Shown here piece after piece: positions 7,433 to 17,226 of a stretch of DNA of 54,381 nt; the stretch's first letter is position 1; each line of letters starts with the position of its first letter. Under the pieces are notes generated by a model. The model made no database searches and was not told where the DNA came from. It saw only the letters and a program-made list of their open reading frames with translations. The translations under genes and the position numbers were made by a program. The stretch is from NCBI GenBank assembly GCA_916988195.3, contig CAKASQ030000018.1, positions 1 to 54,381 on the forward strand. The letters are read 5' to 3'. The DNA is from Oscillospiraceae bacterium. GTDB taxonomy: Bacteria; Bacillota; Clostridia; Oscillospirales; Oscillospiraceae.

Positions 7433-9616
7433 TCAGGCCGCCATGTTCATGAAGACCTGCGCGACCATCGCGCGGGTAGCCGTGCCGGTGGGGTTGAACG
7501 CATTGCTCGAGCCGGAGAGGTACTTGGCCGCCGTGCAGTAGTGAACGCCCTCGAGCGCCCAGTCCGCGATGGAGGTAAGGTCGGTGTAGGTCAGCTCGGT
7601 TGCTGCCTCGTTCTTGGCCTTGCCGATGGTCTTGTCATAGCCATAGAGCACCTTCGCCATTTCCTGACGGGTGATGGCCTTGTTGGGTGCGAACGTGCCG
7701 TCCGCATAGCCGCCGACGATGCCGTTTTCAGCCGCCCAGACGACAGCGGGCGCGTACCAGCTGTCTTCCTTGCAGTCGGAGAACTTGGCGGAGACCTTCG
7801 TCTCGACAGCGGGGGAACCGGCCTGACGGTAGAGGATCGTGACGAGCATGCCGCGCGTCAAAGCGCCGTCGGGATTGAAGCCGGTGCCGACGCCGTTCAT
7901 GAGGCCGTTGTCGCTGACGTAGTTGACAGCCTTCTCATACCACTTGCCGGGCACAACGTCCGTGTACTTCACAATGGAAATACGGCCAGCGGGCTTGGAA
8001 TACTGCTCGCCGATGGTGCCGCCGAGCTTGGTCTCAATGTAGGAAAGAACCGTCTGCGCGTCGGTCATGGTCGCGTCGCCGGCCTTGAGGACCTTGGAGT
8101 TCTTGAACATCGTGAAGCCGTCGCCGCAGTAGGTGATGGTGTAGTCGATGCCGCCGAGGGTGTAGGTCTTGTTGGGGTTGATCGGCTCATAGACGCCGGT
8201 CTTCTTGTTGAGGACCTGCACGTTCTGCACGCGGCGCGCGCCTGCGACCTTGACGAACTCGCCCTTGTCGCTGAGCTCAATGGAAGAGGGGATGCTCGAG
8301 ACGATGGTGTACTTGAGGCCGGAAACACTCAGGAAGCCGCCGGACTCGGACGGGTACTTGATCGCACCCATTTCCAGCATGTCAAGAACAGTCTGGCCGG
8401 TCACTTCCATCTTGCAGGGGAGGTTGCCCCACGGGAAGACGGTGAGGATGTCGTTAAGCGTGATGTCGCCTTCTTTAATGGGAGCGCGCAGGCCGCCGCC
8501 GTTCATGATGCCGATGTCGGCGTCCATCATGACGCGGTAAGCGTCCGCCGCGAGATCGCCCAGCGCAGTCTCGGAATTACGGACCAGGCGGTTGCCGTTT
8601 TCATCGTAGTCATTGAGCGTAACGGAGCTCTTGGCGACGACCTTGGAAACGGTGTCGGAGAAGGAGTTCTGGATGTTTTCGACATATGCCGCAACGGTTT
8701 CATCCTTTTTGGTGAAATCCTTGGCGGAGATGAGCTCGGAGGTGATCGTGCCGTCAGCGGCGATGGTCAGCTTGCCAAGCATACCGAGCTTACCCTCTTC
8801 CTGACCGGCCTCGGCGAGGATGACGTCCTTGCCGTCCTTGTTAGAGACCTTTGTCGTCAGCGTCAGGTGGTCATGACCGTCGAGCATCGCGTCGATGCCG
8901 GTGGTGTTGGCGATGACAGCCTTGGAGCTCCAACGGTCGGTCGTGCCTTCGTTGCCGAGGTGAGCAAGAGCGATGACGTAGTTGGCGCCGGCCTTCTTGA
9001 CCTCGTCAACAGTGTTCTGCACAGCCTTATACAGAGCCGAGCCGTCGTCGTCTTCGCAGAACGAATAGATGTAGTTGCCGTTTGCGTCCTGGAAGTAGGC
9101 GGGGGTGGACTTCACGAAGGACTCCGGCGTGGCGATGCCGATGTAAGCAACCTTGGTTCCGCCGTAATCGACGATCTCATACGGCTTGTAGGCGATGTCG
9201 GACGTACCCTTGCCGAGGTATTTGAAGTTGCAGGCGAGGTATTTGAACTTAGCCTGCTTGGTCAGCTTGGTCAACTGTGGGATCTTGTAGTCGAACTCGT
9301 GATTGCCGAAGGTGGCAAAGTCGTAGCCGGTCTCGTTCATGATATCGACCAGATACGCCCCGCCCGAAAGCGTGCCGATCGCGCCGCCCTGTACCGCGTC
9401 GCCGCAGTCGACCAGCGCAACATAATTGTGCGTCTGCTCCATCTCGGCCTTGTACGCCGCAACGCCGGCATAGCCCATGCCGTCGGATACGCCGCAGTGC
9501 ACGTCGTCGGTGTGCAGGATGACAATGTCGTTGGATTTTCCGTCTGCCGCGAGAGCCGTGGTCCCGAGGCTCAGAACCATGATGAGGCAAAGCAGAAGTG
9601 CAACAAGTTTCTTCAT
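7433..9616 (-). CDS. Secreted 5'-nucleotidase/metallophosphoesterase with three SLH domains
   Basis: A 727-aa exported protein. The start at 9616 follows AAAAGGAGG and gives a clean signal peptide (MKKLVALLLCLIMVLSLG, cut near ALAA). The metallophosphoesterase domain shows ILHTDDVH, GDAVQGG, FGNHEFDY and GHDHLTL metal-binding motifs. A 5'-nucleotidase C-terminal domain follows with NGGGLRAPIKEGDITLNDI and the GDGFTMF-type substrate stack. From about residue 545, three S-layer-homology repeats (KWYEKAVNYV, SWYAPAVVWA, DWALEGVHY) anchor it to secondary wall polymer. It likely dephosphorylates extracellular nucleotides at the cell surface for nucleoside salvage; hpt in this window would use the bases. 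Substrate is inferred from family. Confidence 0.9.
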   Translation of the reverse strand: MKKLVALLLCLIMVLSLGTTALAADGKSNDIVILHTDDVHCGVSDGMGYAGVAAYKAEMEQTHNYVALVDCGDAVQGGAIGTLSGGAYLVDIMNETGYDFATFGNHEFDYKIPQLTKLTKQAKFKYLACNFKYLGKGTSDIAYKPYEIVDYGGTKVAYIGIATPESFVKSTPAYFQDANGNYIYSFCEDDDGSALYKAVQNTVDEVKKAGANYVIALAHLGNEGTTDRWSSKAVIANTTGIDAMLDGHDHLTLTTKVSNKDGKDVILAEAGQEEGKLGMLGKLTIAADGTITSELISAKDFTKKDETVAAYVENIQNSFSDTVSKVVAKSSVTLNDYDENGNRLVRNSETALGDLAADAYRVMMDADIGIMNGGGLRAPIKEGDITLNDILTVFPWGNLPCKMEVTGQTVLDMLEMGAIKYPSESGGFLSVSGLKYTIVSSIPSSIELSDKGEFVKVAGARRVQNVQVLNKKTGVYEPINPNKTYTLGGIDYTITYCGDGFTMFKNSKVLKAGDATMTDAQTVLSYIETKLGGTIGEQYSKPAGRISIVKYTDVVPGKWYEKAVNYVSDNGLMNGVGTGFNPDGALTRGMLVTILYRQAGSPAVETKVSAKFSDCKEDSWYAPAVVWAAENGIVGGYADGTFAPNKAITRQEMAKVLYGYDKTIGKAKNEAATELTYTDLTSIADWALEGVHYCTAAKYLSGSSNAFNPTGTATRAMVAQVFMNMAA

Positions 9617-9681
9617 AGTATCCTCCTTTTTTCTCGCTTTCACAGAGCGCCATGTGACGCGGTGCAAAAGGGTATACCAGA

Positions 9682-9710
9682 ATCATACAACAAAACCTGA
9701 AAAACAGCAA
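9682..9710 (-). promoter_or_regulatory. Promoter of the 5'-nucleotidase gene
   Basis: On the minus strand TTGCTG and TATGAT are 17 bp apart, with a TG just before the -10 box (extended -10). It lies about 65 bp upstream of the start codon. Confidence 0.6.
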
Positions 9711-9851
9711 TAGGCAGAAACGTAAAAAATACGAAAAATTTTCATCAACTCGCACAAAAAATGGATGGGATTCAAAAAAGCGGATAGCAAATTCGACAAA
9801 AATTGACGGTTTTTCACAGCACATACAAAAAATGTATCCCCGGAAAGTTGA

Positions 9852-9879
9852 AAAGGACGCGGGAGTCACCCACGTCCTT
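9852..9879 (-). terminator. Terminator downstream of the DUF5662 gene
   Basis: On the minus strand AAGGACGTGGG pairs with CCCGCGTCCTT (one G-T pair) and is followed by TTTTC. It starts 4 bp after the stop codon. Confidence 0.75.
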
Positions 9880-9883
9880 GCAA

Positions 9884-10462
9884 TCAGATTCCTACGATTG
9901 TGCCGCTTTGTGTCTCCTGTCCGCAAAACGGGACATTTTTTCGAAGGCAGGTCTTGATATAGCAAAATGCCGCGCGTTCCCCCTCATCGCGCAGCTTGGT
10001 CAGAAGGAACCGGAGCGCACGAACGGTGTCGGGGTGCATGAGCCGCGCTTCGTTGGAACGCTCCAGATAGCCGAGCGCCGACGCGTCCGTATACGCAGAA
10101 CCCTGATACGTCTTGCAGGCGGCGATCCGGTCAGCCACCATTTCGGCAAGGTATTTTGGCGGCATGGGAACGGCGGCGTAGGCCTTCGTCTGCATGTCAA
10201 GGTCCGTCCAGTATTCCCAGTGGTGCCGGTTCCGGCCCTTGTGGTGCATCCACGCTTCGCTCCAGCCCTTTTCCTCACGCTCGGCGGTATTCGGGCTGCG
10301 CGTGCCCTGATAGTATCTGACGCCGGTCAGAAATTCAACCGGGGCATATTTGGAAAGATCGTGTGTGAGGCCCTGCCAGTAGAGCCCCATGCGGAAGCAC
10401 CCCTGCCGGACGAGGCGTCGGTGGTGATTGATCGTATGCAGATGTCCCCAAAAGCTTCCCAT
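9884..10462 (-). CDS. DUF5662 family protein
   Basis: A 192-aa cytoplasmic protein I recognise as the DUF5662 type common in Clostridia; its biochemical role is unknown. It is rich in histidine and tryptophan: HTINHHRRLV, WQGLTHDLSKYAP, WMHHKGRNRHHWEYW and a later MPPKYLAEMVADRIAA helix. The HD in THDLSKY and the clustered histidines suggest a metal site, perhaps HD-like, but this is only inference. No signal peptide or membrane segment is seen. It follows the radical SAM gene by 88 bp on the same strand and has its own terminator. Confidence 0.65.
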   Translation of the reverse strand: MGSFWGHLHTINHHRRLVRQGCFRMGLYWQGLTHDLSKYAPVEFLTGVRYYQGTRSPNTAEREEKGWSEAWMHHKGRNRHHWEYWTDLDMQTKAYAAVPMPPKYLAEMVADRIAACKTYQGSAYTDASALGYLERSNEARLMHPDTVRALRFLLTKLRDEGERAAFCYIKTCLRKNVPFCGQETQSGTIVGI

Positions 10463-10550
10463 AACGCGCCTCGATTCCTCAAATTATGCGAAAATGCTTC
10501 GATGCGATATCAAATCCAGTATACCGCAGCGCGCGGAAAATTGCAAGCGA

Positions 10551-11456
10551 TCAGCCGCGCAGCGCGCTTCCCTGCATCACGCCGTCCTGCTCGAAGCGCT
10601 TCTGGATGGCGCTTAACACGCGCTTTTTGTCTGCGCTCCACAAGGGAGCAATCAGGTCGCGCTTGGCCCCGTCTCCTGTCAGGCGGTGAATGACGACATC
10701 CGGCGGCAGAACAGCAAGGCATTGCTCCAGAATGTCAATGTACGCGTCAAGCTCCAGCATTTGTATGCGTCCGTCCGCATATTCCCGCGCCAGATCAGTT
10801 CCGCGCAGAATGTGCAGCAGATGCAGCTTCACGCCGTCGACGTGTACGCTCCCCAGATGGCGCGTAGTCTCTGCCATCATCTCTGCCGTCTCGCCGGGGA
10901 GCCCTAGAATCTGGTGCGCGATCACCTCAATTTCCAGCACGTGAAGCTTTTGTACCGCGTCGTCAAAGACCGATAGGGGATAGCCGCGGCGAATGTACTG
11001 TGCAGTATTGTCGTGAATCGTCTGAAGACCGAGCTCTACGAAGACGGGCTTCTTGGCCCTGAGCCGGGCTAACATCCGCAGGATATCCTCCGGCAGGCAG
11101 TCCGGCCTGGTGGCGATCGAGAGCGCGACCACATCGTCCGGCTCCATCGCGGCAAGAAAAAGCGGCTCGAGCCGGGAAACTGCGCCGTAAGTGTTTGTAA
11201 AGTCCTGAAAGTAGGCGATGAATTTCGCGCCCTGTGCCTTTTTGCCGAGGATATACTTTGCCTGCTCGAGCTGTTCGGGGATGGATGCGCTGCCGGAGGC
11301 GGCAAACTCGCCGCTTCCCGAGCAGAAGATGCACCCGCGCGTACCGAGCGTGCCGTCCCGATTGGGGCAGGTACAGCCGGCGGAGAGCGAGAGCTTATAG
11401 ACCTTGCAGCCGAAACGGCGCTTGAGATAGGGACTGAGGGCGGTATAGTGTTCCAT
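10551..11456 (-). CDS. TIGR01212-type (YhcC-like) radical SAM protein
   Basis: A 301-aa radical S-adenosylmethionine enzyme. The family signature near residue 28 is clear: CTCPNRDGTLGTRGCIFC, with cysteines for a 4Fe-4S cluster. Further family marks are FIAYFQDFTNTYG, ATRPDCL, VFVELGLQTIHD and HQILGLPGET, all typical of the YhcC/TIGR01212 group. The substrate of this family is not well defined; links to tRNA or anaerobic metabolism have been suggested but nothing here decides it. The start at 11456 gives a normal family N-terminus. It lies between the ftsH terminator and the DUF5662 gene. Confidence 0.88.
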   Translation of the reverse strand: MEHYTALSPYLKRRFGCKVYKLSLSAGCTCPNRDGTLGTRGCIFCSGSGEFAASGSASIPEQLEQAKYILGKKAQGAKFIAYFQDFTNTYGAVSRLEPLFLAAMEPDDVVALSIATRPDCLPEDILRMLARLRAKKPVFVELGLQTIHDNTAQYIRRGYPLSVFDDAVQKLHVLEIEVIAHQILGLPGETAEMMAETTRHLGSVHVDGVKLHLLHILRGTDLAREYADGRIQMLELDAYIDILEQCLAVLPPDVVIHRLTGDGAKRDLIAPLWSADKKRVLSAIQKRFEQDGVMQGSALRG

Positions 11457-11468
11457 ACGGACTCCTTA

Positions 11469-11498
11469 GAAAAAGTCCGCCGCAAAAATGCGACGGAC
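11469..11498 (-). terminator. Terminator of the gdpP-to-ftsH cluster
   Basis: GTCCG-c-CGCA and TGCG-a-CGGAC pair around AAAA, with one mismatch. On the minus strand the stem is followed by TTTTTC. It lies between the ftsH stop and the radical SAM start. Confidence 0.8.
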
Positions 11499-11507
11499 CT
11501 TCGATTG

Positions 11508-13412
11508 TTATGCGTTTTCTTCTGGCTGTGTGTCCGGCTCTTCGACCGGCTCGATCGATTCAATGGGCAGAACGTCCGCGTCGGGGATGGGCTTTCCCTC
11601 CATGACGGCCTCGAACTGAGGCCTTCCCATGTTGTTGTGCGCCATGAGATAGGAGGCAACAGCCTCGAGCTTGTCGTCGTGGGTTTTGAGAATGTCTGTG
11701 CACTTCTGATAGGCAGCGGTCAGAATCGACTGTACCTCGTCGTCAATGCGCCCGGCGACGGCCTCAGAATAGGACTTTGTCTTTTCGTAGTCCCGGCCGA
11801 TGAAGACCTCGTTTCCGGACGAGTAGCACACGGGGCCAAGGGTGTCGCTCATGGCGTACTTTGAGACCATGTCACGCGCAATGGCGGTGGCTCTCTGAAT
11901 GTCGTTGGACGCGCCGGTGGAGATATCGTCCAATTTGAGCTGCTCGGCCACGCGCCCGCCCAAAAAGCCCACGATGGTTTCAAACATCTCGCTCTTGGAG
12001 ACGAACGTCTGGTCGTCCTGCGGAAGGCTGATGGTCATGCCGCCCGCCATACCGCGGGGGACGATGGTGATCATATGCACGGGGTCCTGCGTCGGCAGGC
12101 AGTACATTGCGATGGCGTGCCCCGCCTCGTGGAACGCGGTGAGCTTGCGCTCATACGTAGATACGACGCGGCTGCGCTTCTCGGGGCCTGCGATGACCTT
12201 GATCATCGCCTCCTCCATGTCCTTCATGGTGATGACCGCGCGGTTCTTCCCGGCGGCAAGAAGCGCCGCTTCATTGAGAAGGTTTGCAAGGTCCGCGCCC
12301 GTGAAGCCTGCCGTCGCCTTGGCAAGCGATTCGAGGTTCACGTTGTCAGCCAGCGGCTTATCCTTCGCGTGCACCTTCAAGATGGCTTCGCGCCCGCGCC
12401 AGTCGGGGGTTCCCACATAAATTTGCCGGTCAAAGCGGCCGGGACGCAGGAGCGCCGGGTCGAGGATGTCCTTGCGGTTTGTTGCCGCAATGACGATCAC
12501 GCCCGTGTTGCTGCTGAAGCCGTCCATTTCGACCAGCAACTGGTTGAGCGTCTGCTCGCGCTCGTCGTGGCCTCCGCCGAGACCCGCGCCGCGTCTGCGG
12601 CCGACTGCGTCAATTTCATCGATGAAGACGATCGCGGGGGCTACCTTTTTCGCCTGCTCGAATAAATCGCGCACGCGGCTCGCGCCCACGCCGACATAGA
12701 GCTCGACAAAGTCGGAGCCCGAGATAGAGAGAAACGATACGCCCGCTTCGCCAGCGACGGCTCTTGCAAGCAGCGTCTTGCCGGTGCCCGGAGGGCCGAC
12801 GAGCAGCACGCCCTTGGGGATTTTCGCGCCGAGGCGGCTGTAGCGCTTGGGGTCTTGCAGGAAGTCCACGATCTGCGCCAGCTCCTCCTTTTCCTCGTCC
12901 GCACCGGCTACGTCCTGGAACGTGACGGTCTGGGAGGTCGGAATGCCGAAGCGGGCGTTGGCCTTCGTGAAGTTTGCCATACCGTTGGGCCCGCCGTTTG
13001 CGCGGCTCGAGAGGAAGAAAAAGACGATAAGCAGCACAATACCGCCGATGATATACGGCGTTGCCGCGCGGTACCACGGGTCGCTCGCGGGCAGATAGTT
13101 ATAGCTCTTGAGCGTCCCGGCTGCGTACTGCTCGGCGATCAGATCGTCGAGGTCTGCGCGGAACTGCTCGGTATCGCCGATTTTTGCCGTGACGGTGGAG
13201 GTGGTGTCGCCGTCTCCTCGCACCTGCATGGTGAGATTGCTTCCCTCTAACGTGAACGAGGCGACCTTTTCATTGCGGAATAGGTCTAACACGTCCGAAT
13301 ATTGAAGCGACTGAGTGGTGTTTGGCGTAAGCAGGCTGCTTACCAGAAGCAGCGCCACGGCCAGCACCACAAGCAAAACGAGAAAACTCGTCGGTTTTGA
13401 TTGCTGAGACAA
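11508..13412 (-). CDS. ftsH: ATP-dependent membrane zinc metalloprotease FtsH
   Basis: A 634-aa AAA+ protease that degrades misfolded membrane proteins and selected regulators. Two membrane segments flank an extracytoplasmic domain of about 80 residues: residues 9-28 ([19 protein letters not shown]) and about 113-133 ([16 protein letters not shown]). The AAA module shows Walker A GPPGTGKT, Walker [12 protein letters not shown] and the second region of homology ending in RPGRFDRQI. The protease domain has the zinc motif HEAGH and a downstream acidic ligand region. It starts 18 bp after hpt on the same strand, the classical tilS-hpt-ftsH order of Firmicutes. The acidic C-terminus ([16 protein letters not shown]) is ordinary for the family. 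Confidence 0.95.
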   Translation of the reverse strand: MSQQSKPTSFLVLLVVLAVALLLVSSLLTPNTTQSLQYSDVLDLFRNEKVASFTLEGSNLTMQVRGDGDTTSTVTAKIGDTEQFRADLDDLIAEQYAAGTLKSYNYLPASDPWYRAATPYIIGGIVLLIVFFFLSSRANGGPNGMANFTKANARFGIPTSQTVTFQDVAGADEEKEELAQIVDFLQDPKRYSRLGAKIPKGVLLVGPPGTGKTLLARAVAGEAGVSFLSISGSDFVELYVGVGASRVRDLFEQAKKVAPAIVFIDEIDAVGRRRGAGLGGGHDEREQTLNQLLVEMDGFSSNTGVIVIAATNRKDILDPALLRPGRFDRQIYVGTPDWRGREAILKVHAKDKPLADNVNLESLAKATAGFTGADLANLLNEAALLAAGKNRAVITMKDMEEAMIKVIAGPEKRSRVVSTYERKLTAFHEAGHAIAMYCLPTQDPVHMITIVPRGMAGGMTISLPQDDQTFVSKSEMFETIVGFLGGRVAEQLKLDDISTGASNDIQRATAIARDMVSKYAMSDTLGPVCYSSGNEVFIGRDYEKTKSYSEAVAGRIDDEVQSILTAAYQKCTDILKTHDDKLEAVASYLMAHNNMGRPQFEAVMEGKPIPDADVLPIESIEPVEEPDTQPEENA

Positions 13413-13430
13413 TGAAGTTCTCCTTCCGGC

Positions 13431-13991
13431 TTATTTTTCGAGATAGACAGACGGCTTGAGAACGCCGACATAGGGGAGGTTGCGGTAATAGTCTTCGTAG
13501 TCCAGACCGAAGCCGACAACGAATGCGGCCGGGATCGTGAAGCAGGCATAGTCCGGCTCCAGATCGACCTTGCGGCCGGAGGGCTTATCGAGAAGGGTAC
13601 AAATTTTGATGGAGGCAGGCTTTCTCGCCTGGAACAGCTCGACGATCAGCTTGAGCGTACTGCCGGAGTCAATGATGTCCTCAAGAATCAGAACGTCGCG
13701 GCCCTCAATATCGTGGTCAATGTCCTTGCGGAAGGTCAGCTTGCCGGTCGACTCCGTGCCGCCCTCAAAGGACGTGACACACATGAAGTCCTCCTGCACG
13801 GGAACGGTGATGGCCTGCGACATCTCGCCGAAAAACGGCACGACGCCCTTGAGAACGCCGACTAAAATAGGGCACTTGCCGCGGTAGTCCTCGGAGATCT
13901 GCGCGCCGACCTCGCGGATGCGGGCGTGGATGTCTTCCTCGGAGACGAGAACGCGTTCAATATCCTGCTGCATGTCAAATTTGTTAATCAT
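13431..13991 (-). CDS. hpt: Hypoxanthine phosphoribosyltransferase
   Basis: A 186-aa purine salvage enzyme converting hypoxanthine or guanine with PRPP to IMP or GMP. The PRPP-binding motif VLILEDIIDSGSTLK is present near residue 98, followed by the ICTLLDKPSGRK flexible segment and the C-terminal VVGFGLDYEDYYRNLPYVGVL signature. The ATG overlaps the tilS stop by ATGA, so translation is coupled. The gene lies in a tilS-hpt-ftsH run that is typical of Firmicutes, and its length is normal. Confidence 0.95.
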   Translation of the reverse strand: MINKFDMQQDIERVLVSEEDIHARIREVGAQISEDYRGKCPILVGVLKGVVPFFGEMSQAITVPVQEDFMCVTSFEGGTESTGKLTFRKDIDHDIEGRDVLILEDIIDSGSTLKLIVELFQARKPASIKICTLLDKPSGRKVDLEPDYACFTIPAAFVVGFGLDYEDYYRNLPYVGVLKPSVYLEK

Positions 13992-15355
13992 TGCGTATCC
14001 TCTTTCTGTATATACTCTTTTTCATGCATAAACTGAATCAGAAGAGCAGCCTCCCCGGGCTGCGCGCCATGTTCGCTTGACACGGCAAAGGGATAGACCA
14101 GAAGCACCCGTGCGCCGTCCGTCACGACGGGAACCAGCTCCCGCTGAGAAGCGGGAATTTTCCGGTCGATGAAAAGCTTTTTAAGTGTTTTACGTCCGCC
14201 TTGGAGGCGGATCTCGTCGCCCTGCTTTCTTGGACGGATGAGAAGGTCCTTCGGCGCTTCTATCGTATCATATCTGAACGCAAATGTGCAGGGGCTCAGC
14301 ATGGATTTTTCGAAATTTTTTACGAACCGGCACGAAACGCGCAGCGACAGCTCCGGAATTTCCGTTACACCGTCCGGAGAAAGCGTCTTTGGCGCAAAGC
14401 TCGCGGGCGATTCGCGCAAGTCTGGCGCCAGCCGGTCATAGCTCCGGCAAAGAAGCTTCTCGCCCGGGAGCGTAATGGACTGTGAGCCGTCTGTTCCGGA
14501 TACGAGCCACATCAAAGCTTCCACATGCGCGCGAGATGGCTTCGAAACAGAAAGCTCCGATAAAAGCTGCCGCATGGCGCGCAGCAAAAGCGCGTCTGGT
14601 GCGTCCCGTAAGACGTGGCATGACCAGCCGCCGTCCGGCAATTTGGCCCGACGCAGCAGGGAAGCGGCTTTCGTTTCCAAATACGCGTTCTCTTCGCGCA
14701 GAATTTCGCTCATATGGAAAACGGTGCTTGACAGCTTCGGGTTCTCGCGCATAAGAAGCGGCACGACCTCATGCCGCAGGCGGTTTCGAAGGGGCAGGGA
14801 AGACGCATTGGTGGAATCCTCCACGTGGGAAAGCGCGTGCTGTTCCAGATACGTCTCGACCTCCGCGCGCGAGACGCAGAGCATCGGACGGATGATCTTG
14901 CCGCGTTTCGGCGGAATGCCGCACAGACCGCGCAGCGCCGTCCCGCGTACGAGATTGAGTAGAACCGTCTCTAAATTGTCGTCCTGTGTGTGCGCCGTGG
15001 CGACAGGCTTTCCGAGACTTTCAAAAAACTGATAGCGAAGAACCCTCGCCGCCTCCTCGACGCTTTCGCCGGTTTGCTTGCAGCGCGACAAAACATCCGC
15101 GCGCGATACGGTGAGCCGAACGCCGAGACTATTGCAGAGATTTCTCACAAACGCTTCGTCGCGGTCGGATTCCGCGCCCCGCAGCTGGTGATTCAGGTGC
15201 GCGGCTTCGACGGTGATGGAAAGCTCCTTTTGAAGCGAGAGCATCACATGCAGCAGACACACCGAATCTTTGCCGCCCGAGACGGCGCAGACAAGCGTTG
15301 CGCCCGGGGCAATCAGCTCGTTTTCCCGGAGATAGCGGAGAATGTTATCCCTCAT
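13988..15355 (-). CDS. tilS: tRNA(Ile)-lysidine synthetase TilS
   Basis: A 455-aa enzyme that turns the wobble cytidine of tRNA-Ile(CAU) into lysidine. The start at 15355 (MRDNILRYLREN) is chosen because an upstream extension runs in dnaB shadow sequence without a ribosome site. The PP-loop motif VCAVSGGKDSVCLLH is at about residues 22-36, then HLNHQLRG and ATAHTQDDNLET. The substrate-binding TilS domains follow, with a TilS_C tail (IRPRKQGDEIRLQGGRKTLK). The first 11 bp overlap the end of dnaB, and the stop overlaps hpt, so dnaB-tilS-hpt are tightly coupled. Essential in most bacteria. Confidence 0.93.
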   Translation of the reverse strand: MRDNILRYLRENELIAPGATLVCAVSGGKDSVCLLHVMLSLQKELSITVEAAHLNHQLRGAESDRDEAFVRNLCNSLGVRLTVSRADVLSRCKQTGESVEEAARVLRYQFFESLGKPVATAHTQDDNLETVLLNLVRGTALRGLCGIPPKRGKIIRPMLCVSRAEVETYLEQHALSHVEDSTNASSLPLRNRLRHEVVPLLMRENPKLSSTVFHMSEILREENAYLETKAASLLRRAKLPDGGWSCHVLRDAPDALLLRAMRQLLSELSVSKPSRAHVEALMWLVSGTDGSQSITLPGEKLLCRSYDRLAPDLRESPASFAPKTLSPDGVTEIPELSLRVSCRFVKNFEKSMLSPCTFAFRYDTIEAPKDLLIRPRKQGDEIRLQGGRKTLKKLFIDRKIPASQRELVPVVTDGARVLLVYPFAVSSEHGAQPGEAALLIQFMHEKEYIQKEDTQ

Positions 15356-16688
15356 GCTTCCACTCCAGATCGGAGAACGTCGTATACTGCGGCATCCACT
15401 GCGTCTTGACCGTTCCGGTTTCGCCGTGGCGGTTCTTGGCGATGATGATCTCTGCGATGTTCTTTTCTTCGGTGTTGGGGTTATAGTAGTCGTCGCGGTA
15501 GATGAACATGACCGAGTCTGCGTCCTGCTCGATTGCGCCGGATTCGCGAAGGTCGGAGAGCATCGGCCGCTTGTCGGTTCGAGACTCGTTCGCACGCGAC
15601 AGCTGGCTCAGACACACGACCGGAACGTTCAGTTCCTTGGCCATGATCTTGAGCGCGCGGGAGATTTCACTCACGACCGTCACGCGGTTCTCGCCCGATT
15701 TTCCGGGCGCGGCGGCGGTCATCAACTGCAAATAGTCGATGAGCACAAGGCCGAGATTTTCGAGCCGCCTGCACTTGGCGTTCATCTCGGCGACCGTGAT
15801 GGCCGGGTTATCGTCGACACGGATATCTGTCTGGCTGAGGGCAGAGGACGCGATGGAAAGCTTGTTCCAGTCCTCCTCCGTGAGCTTGCCCGTGACGAGC
15901 TTCTGGTTATCAACGAAGCTTTCGTTCGACAAAAGGCGCATCGCCAGCTGCTCGCGGGACATTTCGAGCGAGAAAAACGCGACGGTCTTATTGGTACTCT
16001 TTGCGACGGAAAGCGCAACGTTCAGCGCCATCGACGTTTTGCCCATACCGGGTCTCGCGGCGATGAGCAGAAGGTCGGAATTGTTGAGGCCGTTGATCTT
16101 TTTGTCAAGATCGTGAAGGCCCGTGGAAAGGCCCGGAATGTCGTTTCCGGATTCGGCCAGCTCTTCGAGGCGGTCGTAGACATTGATAAGAACCTTTCCG
16201 ATGTGCTGGAGGCTGTCGCCGGAGTTTTCCTTGCGGAGGCTGTAGACCTTTTTTTCGGCGGCCTCGAGCATCTCCTGCGCGGTGCCGACGCCTTCCTGGA
16301 CCATGTTGGTGATCTCATCGGCTGCCGTGCCCAGGTTCCGCATGAGCGCCTTGTCGTGGACAATTGCGCAGTACTGCTTGACGTTGGCGGCAGTGGGCGT
16401 AATTTGCAGGAGCTGGGAAATGTAATGATACGAGTGCGCCTCGTCATATACGCCGCGCTCTTTCATCTTGTCGAGCACGGTGACGGGGTCAATGTGCTGC
16501 GAGAAGTTGAACATCGTATAGATTGTCTCGAAGATCTCGCGGTTCTGCTGCAAATAAAATTCGTCCGGCTGCAAAAGCGAAATCACGTCCGGCACGCACC
16601 GCTCGTCAATGAGCATGGAGCCGAGCACAGACTGCTCTGCTTCGAGCGACTGCGGCACCTGACGGGTCAGGAGCTCTTCCATAGGCAT
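15345..16688 (-). CDS. dnaB: Replicative DNA helicase DnaB
   Basis: A 447-aa hexameric replicative helicase (DnaC in Bacillus naming). The start follows GAGGAGG by 8-9 nt. The N-terminal primase-interaction domain begins with VPQSLEAEQSVLGSML. The RecA-like motor shows Walker A ARPGMGKTSMALN, the FFSLEMSREQLA motif, Walker B LGLVLIDYLQLM and LSDLRESGAIEQDAD. The length is normal. It lies downstream of rplI in the usual gdpP-rplI-dnaB order and overlaps tilS at its 3' end. No intein or insertion is seen. Confidence 0.95.
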   Translation of the reverse strand: MPMEELLTRQVPQSLEAEQSVLGSMLIDERCVPDVISLLQPDEFYLQQNREIFETIYTMFNFSQHIDPVTVLDKMKERGVYDEAHSYHYISQLLQITPTAANVKQYCAIVHDKALMRNLGTAADEITNMVQEGVGTAQEMLEAAEKKVYSLRKENSGDSLQHIGKVLINVYDRLEELAESGNDIPGLSTGLHDLDKKINGLNNSDLLLIAARPGMGKTSMALNVALSVAKSTNKTVAFFSLEMSREQLAMRLLSNESFVDNQKLVTGKLTEEDWNKLSIASSALSQTDIRVDDNPAITVAEMNAKCRRLENLGLVLIDYLQLMTAAAPGKSGENRVTVVSEISRALKIMAKELNVPVVCLSQLSRANESRTDKRPMLSDLRESGAIEQDADSVMFIYRDDYYNPNTEEKNIAEIIIAKNRHGETGTVKTQWMPQYTTFSDLEWKHEG

Positions 16689-16746
16689 CGATGTTCACCT
16701 CCTCGAAAAGTTTACATAAGATCTATGAATGCAGATTTCGGTAAAA

Positions 16747-17190
16747 TTACAGCTCGCGCACCTCGACCTTGAGGTCGGCGGTGATTTCATAGCCGAGCTT
16801 GCACTTGGCGGTGTACACGCCGGTCGTTTTGATGGGGTCGATGACGACTTTGCGCTTGTCGAGCGCAATGCCCTCCTGCTTTTCGAGTGCTTCCGCAATT
16901 TCTGCGTTCGTGACCGAGCCGAAGAGCTTGCCGGCTCCGCCGCCCTTGGCCATGACGACGACGGTCATGTCCTTCATCTTTTTGGAAATTTCCATGGCTT
17001 CAGCGCGCTCCTTGGCCTGGCGCTCCTGGGTTGCTTTGTCGTTCATGCGCATGGTGTTGATGTTGTCGGCATTCGCCTCCTGCGCAAGCTTCTTAGGAAG
17101 CAGGAAGTTTCTGGCGTAGCCGTCGGATACCTCGATCATCTGGCCGCGCTTGCCCTTGCCGCGGACGTCCTGCGTTAAAATTACTTTCAT
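16747..17190 (-). CDS. rplI: 50S ribosomal protein L9
   Basis: A 147-aa ribosomal protein binding 23S rRNA. The N-terminal globular domain (MKVILTQDVRGKGKRGQMIEV, then DGYARNFLLPK) is the standard L9 signature. A long helix of charged residues follows (about 45-75) and joins the C-terminal rRNA-binding domain with GGGAGKLFGSVT. It has a good ribosome site (AAAGGAG) and lies 36 bp downstream of gdpP and 58 bp upstream of dnaB, the common arrangement in Firmicutes. Confidence 0.95.
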   Translation of the reverse strand: MKVILTQDVRGKGKRGQMIEVSDGYARNFLLPKKLAQEANADNINTMRMNDKATQERQAKERAEAMEISKKMKDMTVVVMAKGGGAGKLFGSVTNAEIAEALEKQEGIALDKRKVVIDPIKTTGVYTAKCKLGYEITADLKVEVREL

Positions 17191-17226
17191 AGCGATAAGC
17201 TCCTTTCAGCTGTTAATATCAATAAT

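Noticed and set aside
7406-9700. Very long plus-strand frame antisense to the 5'-nucleotidase gene
   Set aside because: It mirrors the nucleotidase gene, has an unnatural Val/Gly/Ala/Asp composition and no start signal.
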